A stretch of DNA of 6,947 nucleotides, taken from positions 1 to 6,947 of the forward strand of contig JAENJC010000064.1 of the NCBI GenBank assembly GCA_016844545.1, read 5' to 3'. The translations under genes and the position numbers were made by a program. This DNA is from Deltaproteobacteria bacterium. GTDB lineage: Bacteria; Desulfobacterota; JAENJC01. The notes under the pieces were generated by a model. It saw nothing but the letters and a program-made list of their open reading frames with translations. It was not told the DNA's origin and ran no database searches. Numbering within the stretch: the first letter of the stretch is position 1; every line of letters begins with the position of its first letter. This document shows positions 6,829-6,947 of the stretch, piece after piece.

Positions 6829-6831
6829 CAT

Positions 6832-6861
6832 AATTTACATTAAGGAGTGGGGAAAAGTCAA
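6832..6861 (-). promoter_or_regulatory. Candidate promoter of the TPR-ATPase-nucleotidyltransferase unit
   Basis: On the minus strand TTGACT (6861-6856, five of six matches) is followed after 18 nt by TAAATT (6837-6832, four of six). It lies immediately upstream of the inverted-repeat element. If it is used, the transcript would carry the whole element in a leader of roughly 170 nt. No better promoter is seen between the element and the start codon. Confidence 0.3.
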
Positions 6862-6947
6862 AGGGTTTTAAGACCTCTGGCCTTTCCTTAAATTTTAGAG
6901 GGGCGTAGGGTTAGATTTCAGTATCTGTTTTTCAGATCATATCATGG

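Noticed and set aside
6923..6937. Hairpin ATCTG-T5-CAGAT near the right edge
   Set aside because: A five-pair stem made largely of weak pairs is expected by chance, no T tract follows it, and no gene end is visible beside it.
6840..6947. Possible small gene after an AAGGAG motif, or a gene entering from the right edge
   Set aside because: The frame after AAGGAG stops within about 15 codons, and all three minus-strand frames entering from the right hit stops within a few codons. An ATG at 6944 has no ribosome binding site and only one base after it.

Overview
The window reads as an ordinary chromosomal segment of a Gram-negative bacterium of moderate GC content (mid-40s percent by eye). Genes are closely packed and share a similar codon style. 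The gene content is a sigma-54 enhancer-binding response regulator, a long polynucleotide adenylyltransferase/HD protein and a large acidic TPR protein coupled to an ExeA/GspA-like ATPase. That combination recalls Nitrospirota or the former Deltaproteobacteria (Desulfobacterota). This placement is an inference from gene style; the window has no rRNA or other marker gene.

Layout from left to right. (1) Positions 1-437, minus strand: the first 145 codons of an exported M16 (pitrilysin-type) zinc peptidase, cut by the window edge. (2) Positions 438-577: a divergent intergenic region with a near-consensus sigma-70 promoter for the peptidase, an eight-G tract that serves as its only visible ribosome binding site, and a weaker candidate promoter for the rightward gene. 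(3) Positions 578-1918, plus strand: an NtrC-family response regulator starting at TTG, with no sensor kinase beside it in the window. (4) Positions 6655 to 1941, minus strand: an apparent three-gene transcription unit. Its order is a 752-residue TPR scaffold protein, a 310-residue AAA-type ATPase whose start overlaps the TPR stop as ATGA, and, after a 66-nt gap, a 486-residue class II tRNA nucleotidyltransferase/poly(A) polymerase-family protein with an HD domain. It converges on the response regulator with only 22 bp between stop codons, and its terminator lies inside the 3' end of the response regulator gene. (5) Positions 6656-6947: non-coding. It holds a 140-bp element with near-perfect 15-bp terminal inverted repeats and two internal hairpins, then about 115 bp with a possible operon promoter and no gene.

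The TPR protein and the ATPase are the only pair whose arrangement directly argues for joint function: overlapping start and stop, and complementary scaffold and motor architectures, both predicted cytoplasmic. The nucleotidyltransferase is a housekeeping RNA-processing enzyme that probably shares their transcript. The response regulator and the peptidase are unrelated divergent neighbours. I see no CRISPR array, prophage, transposase, tRNA or toxin-antitoxin pair, and no strong case for a wholly new system. The most unusual items are the inverted-repeat element in the leader of the TPR operon, the G8 tract in the very short peptidase leader, and the TPR-ATPase module itself.
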